From the NCBI GenBank assembly GCA_963803155.1, contig CAWDMN010000092.1, positions 1 to 64,000 on the forward strand: a DNA stretch of 64,000 nucleotides, in the 5' to 3' direction. Below are positions 27,460 through 35,749 of the stretch, piece by piece; position 1 is the first letter of the stretch; every line of letters starts with the position of its first letter. Origin of the DNA: CAWDMN01 sp963803155. GTDB lineage: Bacteria > Acidobacteriota > Terriglobia > Versatilivoradales > Versatilivoraceae. The position numbers and the translations under genes were made by a program. Below the pieces are notes generated by a model. That model saw only the letters and a list, made by a program, of their open reading frames with translations. It was not told the origin of the DNA and ran no database searches.

Positions 27460-29967
27460 ATGTCGAAATGGCTGCATCTCCAATGGATGGTTTTGAGCAT
27501 GCTTCTTTTCCTGGTTTCATCCGGCCTGAGCCAGCAAAATGAGATCAACTTGAACGAGAAAGAATATTTCTCCGCTCCCGGCTTTTCCTTCCTGCTCTTC
27601 CACAATAACTATCAAGTGGGAAAACAGGGAGGGCTGCAACTCATCCAGCAGGACGAGCGCCTGCTTGACTCGGGCGATCTGTTCCTGGTTCCCAACGGGG
27701 GATCATTGCCTGAACAGATTGTCTTGAAACGCACGGTGGATCGCCCGGCCCGCTCCGCTACTGTTTTTGGAGAATTGGCCGGATGGAATCTGGGATACCA
27801 GCTGATCTGCCAAAGTGACGGGAAGAATATCCAGGTCCGATTAAAGCTCGACAAACCGCTCGACTGGACGAAAGTTAGCCAGGCTGGATTCAAAATTCTC
27901 ATATATCCGGGAGCATACTTTCAGAGGTCTTTTCAAACCGACAACAGCTTTGGCGTATTTCCACAAAGTATCAATGAAAGGCAGTTGGCCACGGAACCTT
28001 CCAAATTTCTCCGCATTGCCCAGGAGGACCCGCAGCGGGCCATTACTTTTTCCTGCCCGCAAAGCCGGCTCAAATTGCTGGACATGCGGCAGCATGACGA
28101 ATCGGGCTGGTTTGTGGTTATGGCAGAATTGGCGCCCGGATCGGCTGAAACCGAAATCTCCCTTACCATCGCCCCCACGCTCCTGCCTGGCTGGCAGCGT
28201 CCGCCTGTACTAGGATTGTCTCAAGTGGGTTATCACACGAATCAAGTTAAAAAGCTGGTGCTGGAGTTAGATCCGCGCGATCCGGCGGATAAGCCCATCA
28301 CCATTTACCGGATGCAAGCCGGCGGGGAAAAACAAAAAGTATTTTCCAAACCGGCAAATTCCTGGGGAAATTTCTTGCGGTATCGCTATGCCACAGTCGA
28401 CTTCAGCGAAATCCGCCAGCCCGGCCTTTATTGGATGGAATATGGGAACCTAACGGCAGGGCCCATCGAAGTGTCGAACCATCTTTATCAGGAGATTTGG
28501 AAACCGACACTGGAATACTTTCTTCCCATCCAGATGTGCCATGTGGCCGTGAAAGAGGGGACCCGCACCTGGCATGGCGCTTGCCATCTCGATGATGCCT
28601 TGCAGGCGCCTGCGGGAACAAAATATATAGACGGGTACCAGCAAGGTGAGCGGGAGACCCCCTTTGCCGATAACGAACATATCAATGGCCTGGATTGGGG
28701 CGGATGGCACGATGCCGGAGACAACGACCTGCCGGCTGGAAGCATTGCCATCACTACGCTCCCGCTGGCTCTGGCCCAGGAGGAATTTCACCCTAGCATC
28801 GATCAAACCACCATTAATCGGGCAGAGCGGCTGGTTTTATTGAATACTCCCGACGGGAAATCCGATCTGTTGCAGCAGATCGCTTATGGCGCCGAAAGCC
28901 TCCTGGCCATGTACCAGCCCACTGGCCACGTCTTGGCCGGCATTATCGAGAGCACCAGTTTTGCATATAGCCATGTGGGCGACACCGTAAACGGTACGGA
29001 TAATCGAATTTATGATCCCTCGCTAAAGCCAAATCAAGCAGTCTGCGACAAATCGGGAAAATTCGACGACCGCTGGGTGTTCACCAATCGAAATACGGGA
29101 CTGCAGTACCAGACCGCTCAAGCCTTGGCTGCGGCCAGCCGGGTGTTGAACCAATTTCAGAAGGATCTCGCCGAGAAGAGTCTCCAGACCGCGGTGAAAC
29201 TCTGGGAATATGAACAAACCCATTCTCCCGTCTATGCGCCCAATGCTTATGCCCCAGAGGATAGCGGTTGCCGCAGCCACGAAATCGCAGCTTCGGCGGA
29301 ACTGCTGATGACTACTCAGGAATCCAGATATCAAAATCGGTTGCTGGAATTGAGGCCCGTCATTCAAGCCACGACGGCGGAACAATTCGGCACGGGAGCT
29401 GGATGGGTCCTGGTTCGGGCGCTCCCTCTGATTTCGGACGCCAACCTGAAAAAAACCATCACCGAACTGGCAACCAGTTGGAAGGCCGTTTTGGACAAGA
29501 GGACAGCTTCTAATCCTTATGGGGTGCCCTATCTGCCCTGGGTCTCCTCCTCTGATTGGAAGCTGGAATCCCACACCGAAGTGCTTTCCAGTTTTGTCTG
29601 GGGACATGGTTGGGATCTGCAGGAAGAAGCGGTGCATGCTTATTTTTATCATAAAAATCTGCCGGCAGTGTTTGGGCGAGACTTGCTCTTCAACGTAGTC
29701 AATTTCGTGATGGGCTGTCACCCCGCCAATAACCGGAGTCTCGTCTCCGCAGTAGGACTCGATTCCGCCCTGGTGGCGTATGGTTTCAACCGGAATGACT
29801 GGACCCACATTCCTGGTGGAGTGATTTCGGGACCGTCGCTGATTAAGCCGGACTTTATGGAATTGAAACTATACCCTCATTTCTGGTATCAGACCGAGTA
29901 TGTCATCAGCGGAGCCGCGACTTTTATTTTTGATGTCTTGGCGGCAAACCAATGGCTCGAACATTAA
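27460..29967 (+). CDS. Glycoside hydrolase family 9 (cellulase-like), secreted
   Basis: An 835-residue exported enzyme of the GH9 family, inverting endo/exo-glucanases that act on beta-glucans. The signal peptide is at 5-25 (LQWMVLSMLLFLVSSGLSQ). About 30-240 is an N-terminal beta-rich domain I cannot name. About 245-335 is the CelD_N Ig-like domain (VLGLSQVGYHTNQVKKLVLE). The catalytic (alpha/alpha)6 domain follows, with DWGGWHDAGDND holding the catalytic-base Asp pair, NFVMGCHPANNRS in the position of the His/Arg motif, and WYQTEYVISGAA near the end with the acid Glu. Start ATG 27460 follows AAGGAGG by six bases. It stands alone; the upstream heptad pair lies within 70 bases. Exact polysaccharide unknown. 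Confidence 0.9.
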   Translation: MSKWLHLQWMVLSMLLFLVSSGLSQQNEINLNEKEYFSAPGFSFLLFHNNYQVGKQGGLQLIQQDERLLDSGDLFLVPNGGSLPEQIVLKRTVDRPARSATVFGELAGWNLGYQLICQSDGKNIQVRLKLDKPLDWTKVSQAGFKILIYPGAYFQRSFQTDNSFGVFPQSINERQLATEPSKFLRIAQEDPQRAITFSCPQSRLKLLDMRQHDESGWFVVMAELAPGSAETEISLTIAPTLLPGWQRPPVLGLSQVGYHTNQVKKLVLELDPRDPADKPITIYRMQAGGEKQKVFSKPANSWGNFLRYRYATVDFSEIRQPGLYWMEYGNLTAGPIEVSNHLYQEIWKPTLEYFLPIQMCHVAVKEGTRTWHGACHLDDALQAPAGTKYIDGYQQGERETPFADNEHINGLDWGGWHDAGDNDLPAGSIAITTLPLALAQEEFHPSIDQTTINRAERLVLLNTPDGKSDLLQQIAYGAESLLAMYQPTGHVLAGIIESTSFAYSHVGDTVNGTDNRIYDPSLKPNQAVCDKSGKFDDRWVFTNRNTGLQYQTAQALAAASRVLNQFQKDLAEKSLQTAVKLWEYEQTHSPVYAPNAYAPEDSGCRSHEIAASAELLMTTQESRYQNRLLELRPVIQATTAEQFGTGAGWVLVRALPLISDANLKKTITELATSWKAVLDKRTASNPYGVPYLPWVSSSDWKLESHTEVLSSFVWGHGWDLQEEAVHAYFYHKNLPAVFGRDLLFNVVNFVMGCHPANNRSLVSAVGLDSALVAYGFNRNDWTHIPGGVISGPSLIKPDFMELKLYPHFWYQTEYVISGAATFIFDVLAANQWLEH

Positions 29968-30141
29968 GGGATGATTGCCGCCGCACTCATGAGATTGGAG
30001 ATTCCCCAAACCGGGAGATTCTAAAATCATGAAGGCAACATTATCCTGCCGGACTGAAAACTGTTTCATTTTGCAATTGCACGCCCGATCTTTTTGATTT
30101 TCCCCGGACAGGTTTAAAAAAAGGAAAAATTGGACTCCAGA

Positions 30142-30169
30142 CACGGGCAAGCCGTTGGCTTTGCCCGTG
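30142..30169. repeat. Palindromic REP-like hairpin
   Basis: CACGGGCAAGCC-GTT-GGCTTTGCCCGTG is an almost perfect 12-bp stem. It is followed by CACCCAGAGGCGT, a 13-mer that also occurs at about 21690, so a repeat family is likely. Confidence 0.55.
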
Positions 30170-30200
30170 CCACCCAGAGGCGTAACCGGCTTTATCGCCT

Positions 30201-30317
30201 CCCGTTTGCCGTTTCCCGTCCCCCGTTTGCCGTCTGCCGTTTGCCGTTTGCCGTCTGCCGTTTGCCGTCTGCCGTTTGCCGTCTGCCGTCTGCCGTCTGC
30301 CGTCTGCCGTATCCCAT
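30201..30317 (-). repeat. Longest heptad array, TGCCGTY, about 16 units
   Basis: Alternating TGCCGTT and TGCCGTC units in near-perfect 7-bp register. It lies directly upstream of the putative enhancer site at 30333. The low divergence of its units suggests this is the youngest array in the window. Confidence 0.85.
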
Positions 30318-30332
30318 TTCCCCAAAATCCCG

Positions 30333-30397
30333 CTGTCCGTTTTCGGGACGGACACTTCCCACGGTCGAACACTGCTCAGCCGTGAGATAGTCCGCAA
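30333..30397 (+). promoter_or_regulatory. Putative upstream activating site for sigma-54 promoter 2
   Basis: CTGTCCGTTTTCGGGACGG is an inverted repeat (TGTCC-N7-GGACG, extended by GGAC). TTCCCACGGTCGAACA and CCGCAA follow. It is 121 bases before the -24 element at 30454 and matches the site at 3897 over about 60 bases. Confidence 0.5.
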
Positions 30398-30453
30398 GAG
30401 CTGAAGGCCAGGACAAACAATTGAATCTTCATTGGTTTATTCTCTTCAGATTT

Positions 30454-30469
30454 TGGCGCTTCATTTGCA
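30454..30469 (+). promoter_or_regulatory. Sigma-54-type promoter 2 (before ADOP4)
   Basis: TGGCGCTTCATTTGCA has the GG-N10-GC spacing and a perfect TTGCA -12 element. It lies 49 bases before the ADOP4 start, the same distance as promoter 1 from its gene. Confidence 0.6.
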
Positions 30470-30517
30470 TTAGTCACTCTGGGTCAAAGTAAGGCAAATC
30501 CCCGCTGGAGGATCCGC

Positions 30518-32947
30518 ATGGAGAACTGGCTGAAAGATATACGATATGCTTTCCGTTTTTTGAAAAGGAATCCAACTTTCACTCTGATCGTGACTTGCAC
30601 GCTGGCGCTGGGGATTGGGGCCAATACCGCCATTTTCAGCATCATCAATGCCGTCTTGCTCAGGCCGCTCCCTTTCAAGGAACCAGAGCGGCTTGTCATG
30701 ATTTGGGAGACACTTGTAAAAGATGGGATTGATCATGTTCCCGCTTCCGCGCCCAATTATTTCGATTGGAAAGAGCAGAGCCGCTCTTTTGAGGATATGG
30801 CCACGATATTTTTCAGCCCGGAGTACGGATTCAATTTGGCCATAAATGGCGTAGCGGAACGGGTGCCTGGCGGACAAGTCTCGGCCTCCTTGGTGCCGCT
30901 GTTGGGGATCCGACCACTGTTGGGCCGAAATTTCCTGCCGGAAGAAGATAAGCCGGGTGGCCCCCCCGTAATACTCTTGAGCGAGGGCCTCTGGAAACGG
31001 CGGTTCGGCGCCGATCCCACGGTGGTTGGCAAACCGGTATTAGTAGATTCCGCGCCGCGCACCGTGATTGGAGTATTGCCTACGGAGATTCAATCGCTTG
31101 GCACGGTCGATATCTGGTTTCCCACCGCACTCAATCGCAATGCCCCTCGAGGTGACCACATTGTGGGCGTTGTGGCTCGATTGAAGACGGGGGTGAGCAT
31201 TGCCAAGAGCCAAGCCGAAATGGAACCCATTGCCCGCCGGATCGCACAACAAATGGGAATAAATTCCGATCAATGGGGAATCCTGGTAGAACCTGTCGGC
31301 AAGTTTTTCACCTCGCGAATTGCCCCGGCTTTGGTGATGTTGCAAGTTTCCGTTGGACTTCTCCTGCTGATTGCTTGTGCCAATGTGGCCAGCCTGTTGC
31401 TGGCTCGCGCTATTAGTCGCAAACAAGAGATTTCGATCCGCCAGGCATTAGGCGCGAGCCGTTTTCGCCTGATCCGGCAGCTTCTGACTGAAAGCATCGT
31501 GCTGGCAATGTTCGGGGGATTGTTGGGTTTGTTCCTTGCAAGCTGGGGAATCGGTGCCTTGCGAGCGGTTTTGCCCGATATTATTCCCCGTTTGAAAAGC
31601 ATGTCAATCGATACGAATGTGCTGGCTTTCACGCTCGGCATATCTCTATTAACCGGGATTTTGTTCGGATTGGTTCCAGCTTGGAAAACCACTCGCCACA
31701 GTCTGGCGGAAGAGTTGCGCGCTGGCGCCGACAAACTGGCGGGGAGTGTGTCGGGCCAGAGGACTCGCAGCATGCTTCTGGCGGCTGAAATCGCTCTGAC
31801 ATTGATTCTTGCCATTGGAGCGGGGTTGCTGGTCAAGAGCTTCTGGAGATTATTGTCGGCTCCCGCGGGTTTCCAGTCCGACCAACTCCTGACGATGGGA
31901 CTGAACCTGCCGGGGAATAAATATCAGACCCCCCAACAGCAGCGGGATTTCATGCATATTTTGCTCAGCCGCCTGGAAAGGCTCCCCGGCGCAAAGTCCG
32001 CCGCGGCAATCAGCCTTTTGCCCATGCGGACTAACTTTGTCATGCCTCGCAATAATGTGGCCGGCTTTGTAGTGGAAGGTCATGCCGTGCCGCAGCCGGG
32101 GGAGGAACCCAAAGCGGATTACCGGTTTGCTTCTTTCAATTACTTCAGCACCATGAACATTCCAGTTCTTCAGGGTCGGGGTTTTACCGAATTTGACACT
32201 CCCGAGCGCCCCCGAGTGGTCGTGGTGAATCAAACCTTGGTGCGCCGGCATTTTCCCAATGGAAATCCTATCGGGCAACGTCTACGACTTATGCCCGTCA
32301 CTTCTGAGCCTTACGAAATTGTCGGAGTAGTAGGCGATGCCCGGTTAAATGGATTAGCCAATCCAGTGGAAGAAACCATCTATATGTCCTATGGACAGCA
32401 ACAGCGGCGTGCTATGAGCGTGGTAGTCCGAACCGCCACGGATCCGGCCTCACTGGCCAGCTCGGTACGGAAAGAGATTCTGGCCCTTGACCCTGAACTG
32501 CCGATCTCAGACCTGCGTCCAATGGATCGTGTAATCTCCGATTCCTTGTTGCCGCAGCGGCTGGCCATGGCAATGGTAAGTATTTTCGCCTGCATCGCAC
32601 TATTGCTGGGGATCGTGGGAATTTACGGGCTCACTGCCTTGCTGGTCAACCAGCGAACCCGCGAAATCGGCATCCGCATGGCTTTGGGCGCGCGTCCCTC
32701 CGATGTCCTCCGGCTGATCCTGCGGCGTGGTTATATCATTACGGCGGCGGGATTGAGCTTGGGCATTATGGGGGCGTGGGTTTTGACTCGAGGCATGGCG
32801 GGGCTCCTTTATGGGGTATCGGCCACCGATCCCTTGGTGTTTATCGTCGTGCCATTGTTGCTGGCTGCCTCCGCCTTGTCGGCCAGCTATCTACCGGCCC
32901 GGCGAGCCACGCGCATCGACCCGATGCATGCATTGAGGTATGAGTAG
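30518..32947 (+). CDS. ADOP4: MacB/FtsX-type duplicated permease
   Basis: An 809-residue duplicated permease and the first gene of the eight-member tandem array. Helix 1 is LIVTCTLALGIGANTAIFSI. The first FtsX domain has LLIACANVASLLLARAIS and KQEISIRQALGASR; the second has IVGIYGLTALLVNQ and REIGIRMALGARPSD. The C-terminus is IDPMHALRYE. Start ATG 30518 follows GGAGG. It sits 49 bases behind sigma-54-type promoter 2. Its closest relative here is ADOP5 (shared PEYGFNL, GRNFLPEED and PPEF/PTEI blocks), so the two probably arose by duplication. No ATPase or adaptor accompanies it. Confidence 0.94.
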   Translation: MENWLKDIRYAFRFLKRNPTFTLIVTCTLALGIGANTAIFSIINAVLLRPLPFKEPERLVMIWETLVKDGIDHVPASAPNYFDWKEQSRSFEDMATIFFSPEYGFNLAINGVAERVPGGQVSASLVPLLGIRPLLGRNFLPEEDKPGGPPVILLSEGLWKRRFGADPTVVGKPVLVDSAPRTVIGVLPTEIQSLGTVDIWFPTALNRNAPRGDHIVGVVARLKTGVSIAKSQAEMEPIARRIAQQMGINSDQWGILVEPVGKFFTSRIAPALVMLQVSVGLLLLIACANVASLLLARAISRKQEISIRQALGASRFRLIRQLLTESIVLAMFGGLLGLFLASWGIGALRAVLPDIIPRLKSMSIDTNVLAFTLGISLLTGILFGLVPAWKTTRHSLAEELRAGADKLAGSVSGQRTRSMLLAAEIALTLILAIGAGLLVKSFWRLLSAPAGFQSDQLLTMGLNLPGNKYQTPQQQRDFMHILLSRLERLPGAKSAAAISLLPMRTNFVMPRNNVAGFVVEGHAVPQPGEEPKADYRFASFNYFSTMNIPVLQGRGFTEFDTPERPRVVVVNQTLVRRHFPNGNPIGQRLRLMPVTSEPYEIVGVVGDARLNGLANPVEETIYMSYGQQQRRAMSVVVRTATDPASLASSVRKEILALDPELPISDLRPMDRVISDSLLPQRLAMAMVSIFACIALLLGIVGIYGLTALLVNQRTREIGIRMALGARPSDVLRLILRRGYIITAAGLSLGIMGAWVLTRGMAGLLYGVSATDPLVFIVVPLLLAASALSASYLPARRATRIDPMHALRYE

Positions 32948-32974
32948 GTCCACACAATTAAGAGGGGAAGGGTC

Positions 32975-33100
32975 GTGAGCAGCCTGCGAAACGGTTTGAG
33001 ATTCGGCGGTTGACAATTGCGGAAGATACCGGGGTTGATGGTAATCGTTGTGATTACCCTAGCCATTGGAATCCGCGCTAATACGACCGTTTACAACTAG
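32975..33100 (+). pseudogene. N-terminal scrap of a fourteenth ADOP gene
   Basis: From GTG 32975 the sequence reads VSSLRNGLRFGG, stop, QLRKIPGLMVIVVITLAIG, then IRANTTVYN and a stop. This is the ADOP start and first membrane helix, closest to ADOP6/7 (MSALFNDLKFGIRQLRKTPG, LTAIVILTLAIGISANTIVF). It carries one nonsense codon and ends where the periplasmic domain should begin; the next gene starts 60 bases later. It is the relic of a deletion inside the array, most easily explained by recombination between neighbouring ADOP copies. Confidence 0.75.
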
Positions 33101-33159
33101 ATCAGTTCTACGCGTTGGCATCCGATCAAGAAATTCGAACTCTGTCCTTGGAGCCATAC

Positions 33160-35586
33160 ATGGAAACCATAGTTCAGGATATTCGTTACGGCATGCGTTT
33201 TTTGTGGCGAACCCCCGGTTTTGCCATCGTGGTGATCTTCACCCTCGCTCTTGGAATTGGCGCAAACAGTGCCATTTTCAGCATTGTGAATGCCGTCCTT
33301 TTACGCCGCTTGCCCTTCAATGACCCCGAGCGAATTGTCTTTGTATGGGAGACTTTTCAAAAGCAAGGCTTCAGCATGATCCCGGTGTCGGTTCCCAATT
33401 TCTACGACTGGAAAGAGCAAAACCGGGTCTTTGAAGACATGGCTACCGGTTTTTCCGTGCCTGAGTATGGATTTAACTTAACGGCCGGGGGCGAGCCGGA
33501 GCGGGTGAATGCCGCCAAATTCTCGTCCAATTATATGGGACTCATGGGCATCAAGCCGGCTCTGGGCCGGACCTTTCTGCCCGAAGAAGACCGCCCTGGC
33601 GGTGCGCCAGTTGCCATGATTGGCTATGGAATCTGGCAGCGTCGTTTCGGCGCCGATCGCAACATTATCGGAAGAACTCTCGGACTCGATGGTGCTCCTT
33701 ACACGGTGGTGGGTGTGATGCCGCCTGAATTTAAATCGCTGGGAAACTTTGATGTTTGCATCCCGGTAGCGCTGGATCGGGCACAAAGCCGTACCAACCA
33801 CTTGGTGGGGGTCATCGCACGACTCAAACCGGAATCCTCACTGGAACAGGCCCAGGCGGAAATGACAAGGATTGCCCGCAGTTTGGAACAGCAGTATCCG
33901 GAATCCAACAAGGGTTATGGCGCCACCGTGATGCCCATCAATCAGATATTGAGCGGACCGATCGCCCCGGTTCTAGTGGTGCTTCAGGTCGCAGTCGGAC
34001 TGCTCTTGCTCATTACCTGTGCCAACGTGGCGAGTGTCCTGTTTGCCCGCTCTCTCACTCGCAACAAAGAAATCGCCATTCGGATTGCTCTTGGGGCTAA
34101 TCGCCTTCGCATCGTCAGGCAATTGCTGACCGAGAGCCTGCTGTTGTCATTCGCGGGAGGGGCTCTGGGACTTTTCCTGGCAGGCTGGAGTGTTGGAATG
34201 CTGCGGGATATGTTGCCTGACCTCATCCCGCGACTCAAAGAAATGGGAATCGATGGGCGGGTCCTGCTTTTCACCTTAGCGGTCTCAGTCATTACCGGAA
34301 TCTTGTTCGGCTTGGCGCCTGCCTTTAAGGCGTCGCGGGGAGGATTAACCGAAGCTCTTAAGGAGGGCGGAGGAAAAAATTCGAGCGGCGGTGGAAGTCA
34401 GCGCGCGCGTAGTCTGCTGCTGGTGGGCGAAATTGCTCTTACCCTGGTTCTGACGATAAGCGCGGGCCTGCTGGTAAGAAGTTTCGCGCGCCTGATGAAA
34501 GTCAATCCCGGTTTTCAGGCCGAAAATGTGCTAACCATGAATCTGAACCTGCCCGTCATCAAATACAAGGACGAACAGAAACGGCTGGCCTTTTTCAAGA
34601 CGTTAATCGAGCGGGTGGAAACCTTGCCCGGAGTCAAATCGGCGGGAGCCATCAATGTGCTGCCATTGCGCTCCTTCTTGCTCAGTATTCGCACCTTCGT
34701 CGAACACTTCCAGGTGGAGGGGCGTCCGGCTGCCATTCGTGGAGAAGAACCAACTGCTGATTGGAGAGTAGTCACAACCAGTTTCTTCCAAGCCATGGGG
34801 GTCGCCCTTCACGAAGGAAGATTCTTCAACGAGCAGGATGGCCAGGGGAAGAAGCCCGTGGCCGTAATCAACGAGACCATGGCTCGCCGGTATCTTGCCG
34901 GGGAGAAGGCTGTAGGTAGGAGGCTTATCATCCCCACCAGTCCGATCCCTTATGAAATTGTGGGAGTCGTCGGCGATTTGAAGCTTTACAGCCTGGGGGC
35001 GCCAGTGGAACCCGGAATCTATGTTCCTTATGCTCAGAGTCCTTTCCCGGTAATGAGTCTGGTAGTGCGGACCACCCTGGATCCTACCGCCTCAACGTCC
35101 ATGGTTCGCCGGGAAGTGCTGGCAATTGATGGTGACCAGCCCATTGCCGACGTAAAAACCATGCGCACAGTTCTTTCCGAATCCGTTCTTCCACAGCGCC
35201 TCTCCATGGCAATGTTAGGAGCCTTCGCGGTCATAGCTTTGGTTTTGGCCCTGGTGGGAATATATGGGCTCACTGCCTTTGCCGTGAGTCATCGGACCCG
35301 TGAGATTGGTATTCGCATGGCTTTGGGCGCTCAGCAAAGCGATGTGCTCCGGTTGGTCATTAAACGTGGCATGATTGTTGCCGCCGTGGGAATTGCCATC
35401 GGGATATTCGCCGCGCTGGCGGTCACCCGAGGGATTGGCGGTTTGCTTTTCGGGATCGCCTCCACAGATCCAATTGTCTACGCGGGGATTTCCCTACTCC
35501 TGGTTGCCGCTGCCGTTGTTGCCAGTTACTTCCCCGCGCGCAAGGCTACCGAAGTAGATCCGATCGTGGCATTGAGGCATGAGTAG
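33160..35586 (+). CDS. ADOP5: MacB/FtsX-type duplicated permease
   Basis: An 808-residue permease. Start taken at ATG 33160 (GGAG six bases upstream), dropping 15 codons of the longer frame. Helix 1 is VVIFTLALGIGANSAIFSIV. The first FtsX domain has LLITCANVASVLFARSLT and NKEIAIRIALGANR; the second has LVGIYGLTAFAVSH and REIGIRMALGAQQSD. The C-terminus is VDPIVALRHE. It is a clear paralogue of ADOP4 (VNAVLLRRLPFNDPER against INAVLLRPLPFKEPER). The spacer behind it holds the N-terminal scrap of an IVP gene. Confidence 0.94.
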   Translation: METIVQDIRYGMRFLWRTPGFAIVVIFTLALGIGANSAIFSIVNAVLLRRLPFNDPERIVFVWETFQKQGFSMIPVSVPNFYDWKEQNRVFEDMATGFSVPEYGFNLTAGGEPERVNAAKFSSNYMGLMGIKPALGRTFLPEEDRPGGAPVAMIGYGIWQRRFGADRNIIGRTLGLDGAPYTVVGVMPPEFKSLGNFDVCIPVALDRAQSRTNHLVGVIARLKPESSLEQAQAEMTRIARSLEQQYPESNKGYGATVMPINQILSGPIAPVLVVLQVAVGLLLLITCANVASVLFARSLTRNKEIAIRIALGANRLRIVRQLLTESLLLSFAGGALGLFLAGWSVGMLRDMLPDLIPRLKEMGIDGRVLLFTLAVSVITGILFGLAPAFKASRGGLTEALKEGGGKNSSGGGSQRARSLLLVGEIALTLVLTISAGLLVRSFARLMKVNPGFQAENVLTMNLNLPVIKYKDEQKRLAFFKTLIERVETLPGVKSAGAINVLPLRSFLLSIRTFVEHFQVEGRPAAIRGEEPTADWRVVTTSFFQAMGVALHEGRFFNEQDGQGKKPVAVINETMARRYLAGEKAVGRRLIIPTSPIPYEIVGVVGDLKLYSLGAPVEPGIYVPYAQSPFPVMSLVVRTTLDPTASTSMVRREVLAIDGDQPIADVKTMRTVLSESVLPQRLSMAMLGAFAVIALVLALVGIYGLTAFAVSHRTREIGIRMALGAQQSDVLRLVIKRGMIVAAVGIAIGIFAALAVTRGIGGLLFGIASTDPIVYAGISLLLVAAAVVASYFPARKATEVDPIVALRHE

Positions 35587-35740
35587 GTTTGAGGTGCGGA
35601 GGGAATGGCAATGGAGAATATTCCATGGAAATAAAATTTTACAGGGATCTTTTAATCCGGCAAAAAGCTCTGGATCTTCTCATCATTTGCCATGATTCTC
35701 GAACCTCGAACCTAGAACCTAGAACCTTGTATCTAGTCGG
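35587..35740. repeat. Heptad-bounded spacer carrying an IVP 5' scrap
   Basis: On the left the units GGTTTGA and GGTGCGG follow the ADOP5 stop. On the right (35697-35740) the units TCGAACC, TCGAACC, TAGAACC, TAGAACC are the inverted type. The space between is largely occupied by the IVP remnant at 35625. Confidence 0.7.
35625..35705 (+). pseudogene. N-terminal scrap of an IVP gene
   Basis: ATG 35625, with GGAG upstream, reads MEIKFYRDLLIRQKALDLLI and then loses similarity. It matches the N-terminal helix of IVP1 (VRYYRDLLVWQKAIRLA). The conserved RR-PSNIAEG centre and the C-terminal helix are deleted, and the frame runs into the right heptad array. This ties the heptad spacers without a gene to the IVP-carrying ones. 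Confidence 0.7.
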
Positions 35741-35749
35741 GGAGATACG

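Larger units (their letters stand above)
29968..30332. other. Intergenic region between GH9 and ADOP4: hairpin and heptad array
   Basis: No coding frame is supported; frames here translate the 7-bp repeat. It holds the hairpin at 30142-30169 and the heptad array at 30201-30317. Confidence 0.5.

Noticed and set aside
30201..30317. Heptad array as a CRISPR array
   Set aside because: Units are 7 bp in direct tandem with no spacers and no cas genes.
29869..30416. Several ORFs translating QTADGRRQTANGRR-type repeats
   Set aside because: They are translations of the 7-bp array in different frames, not proteins.
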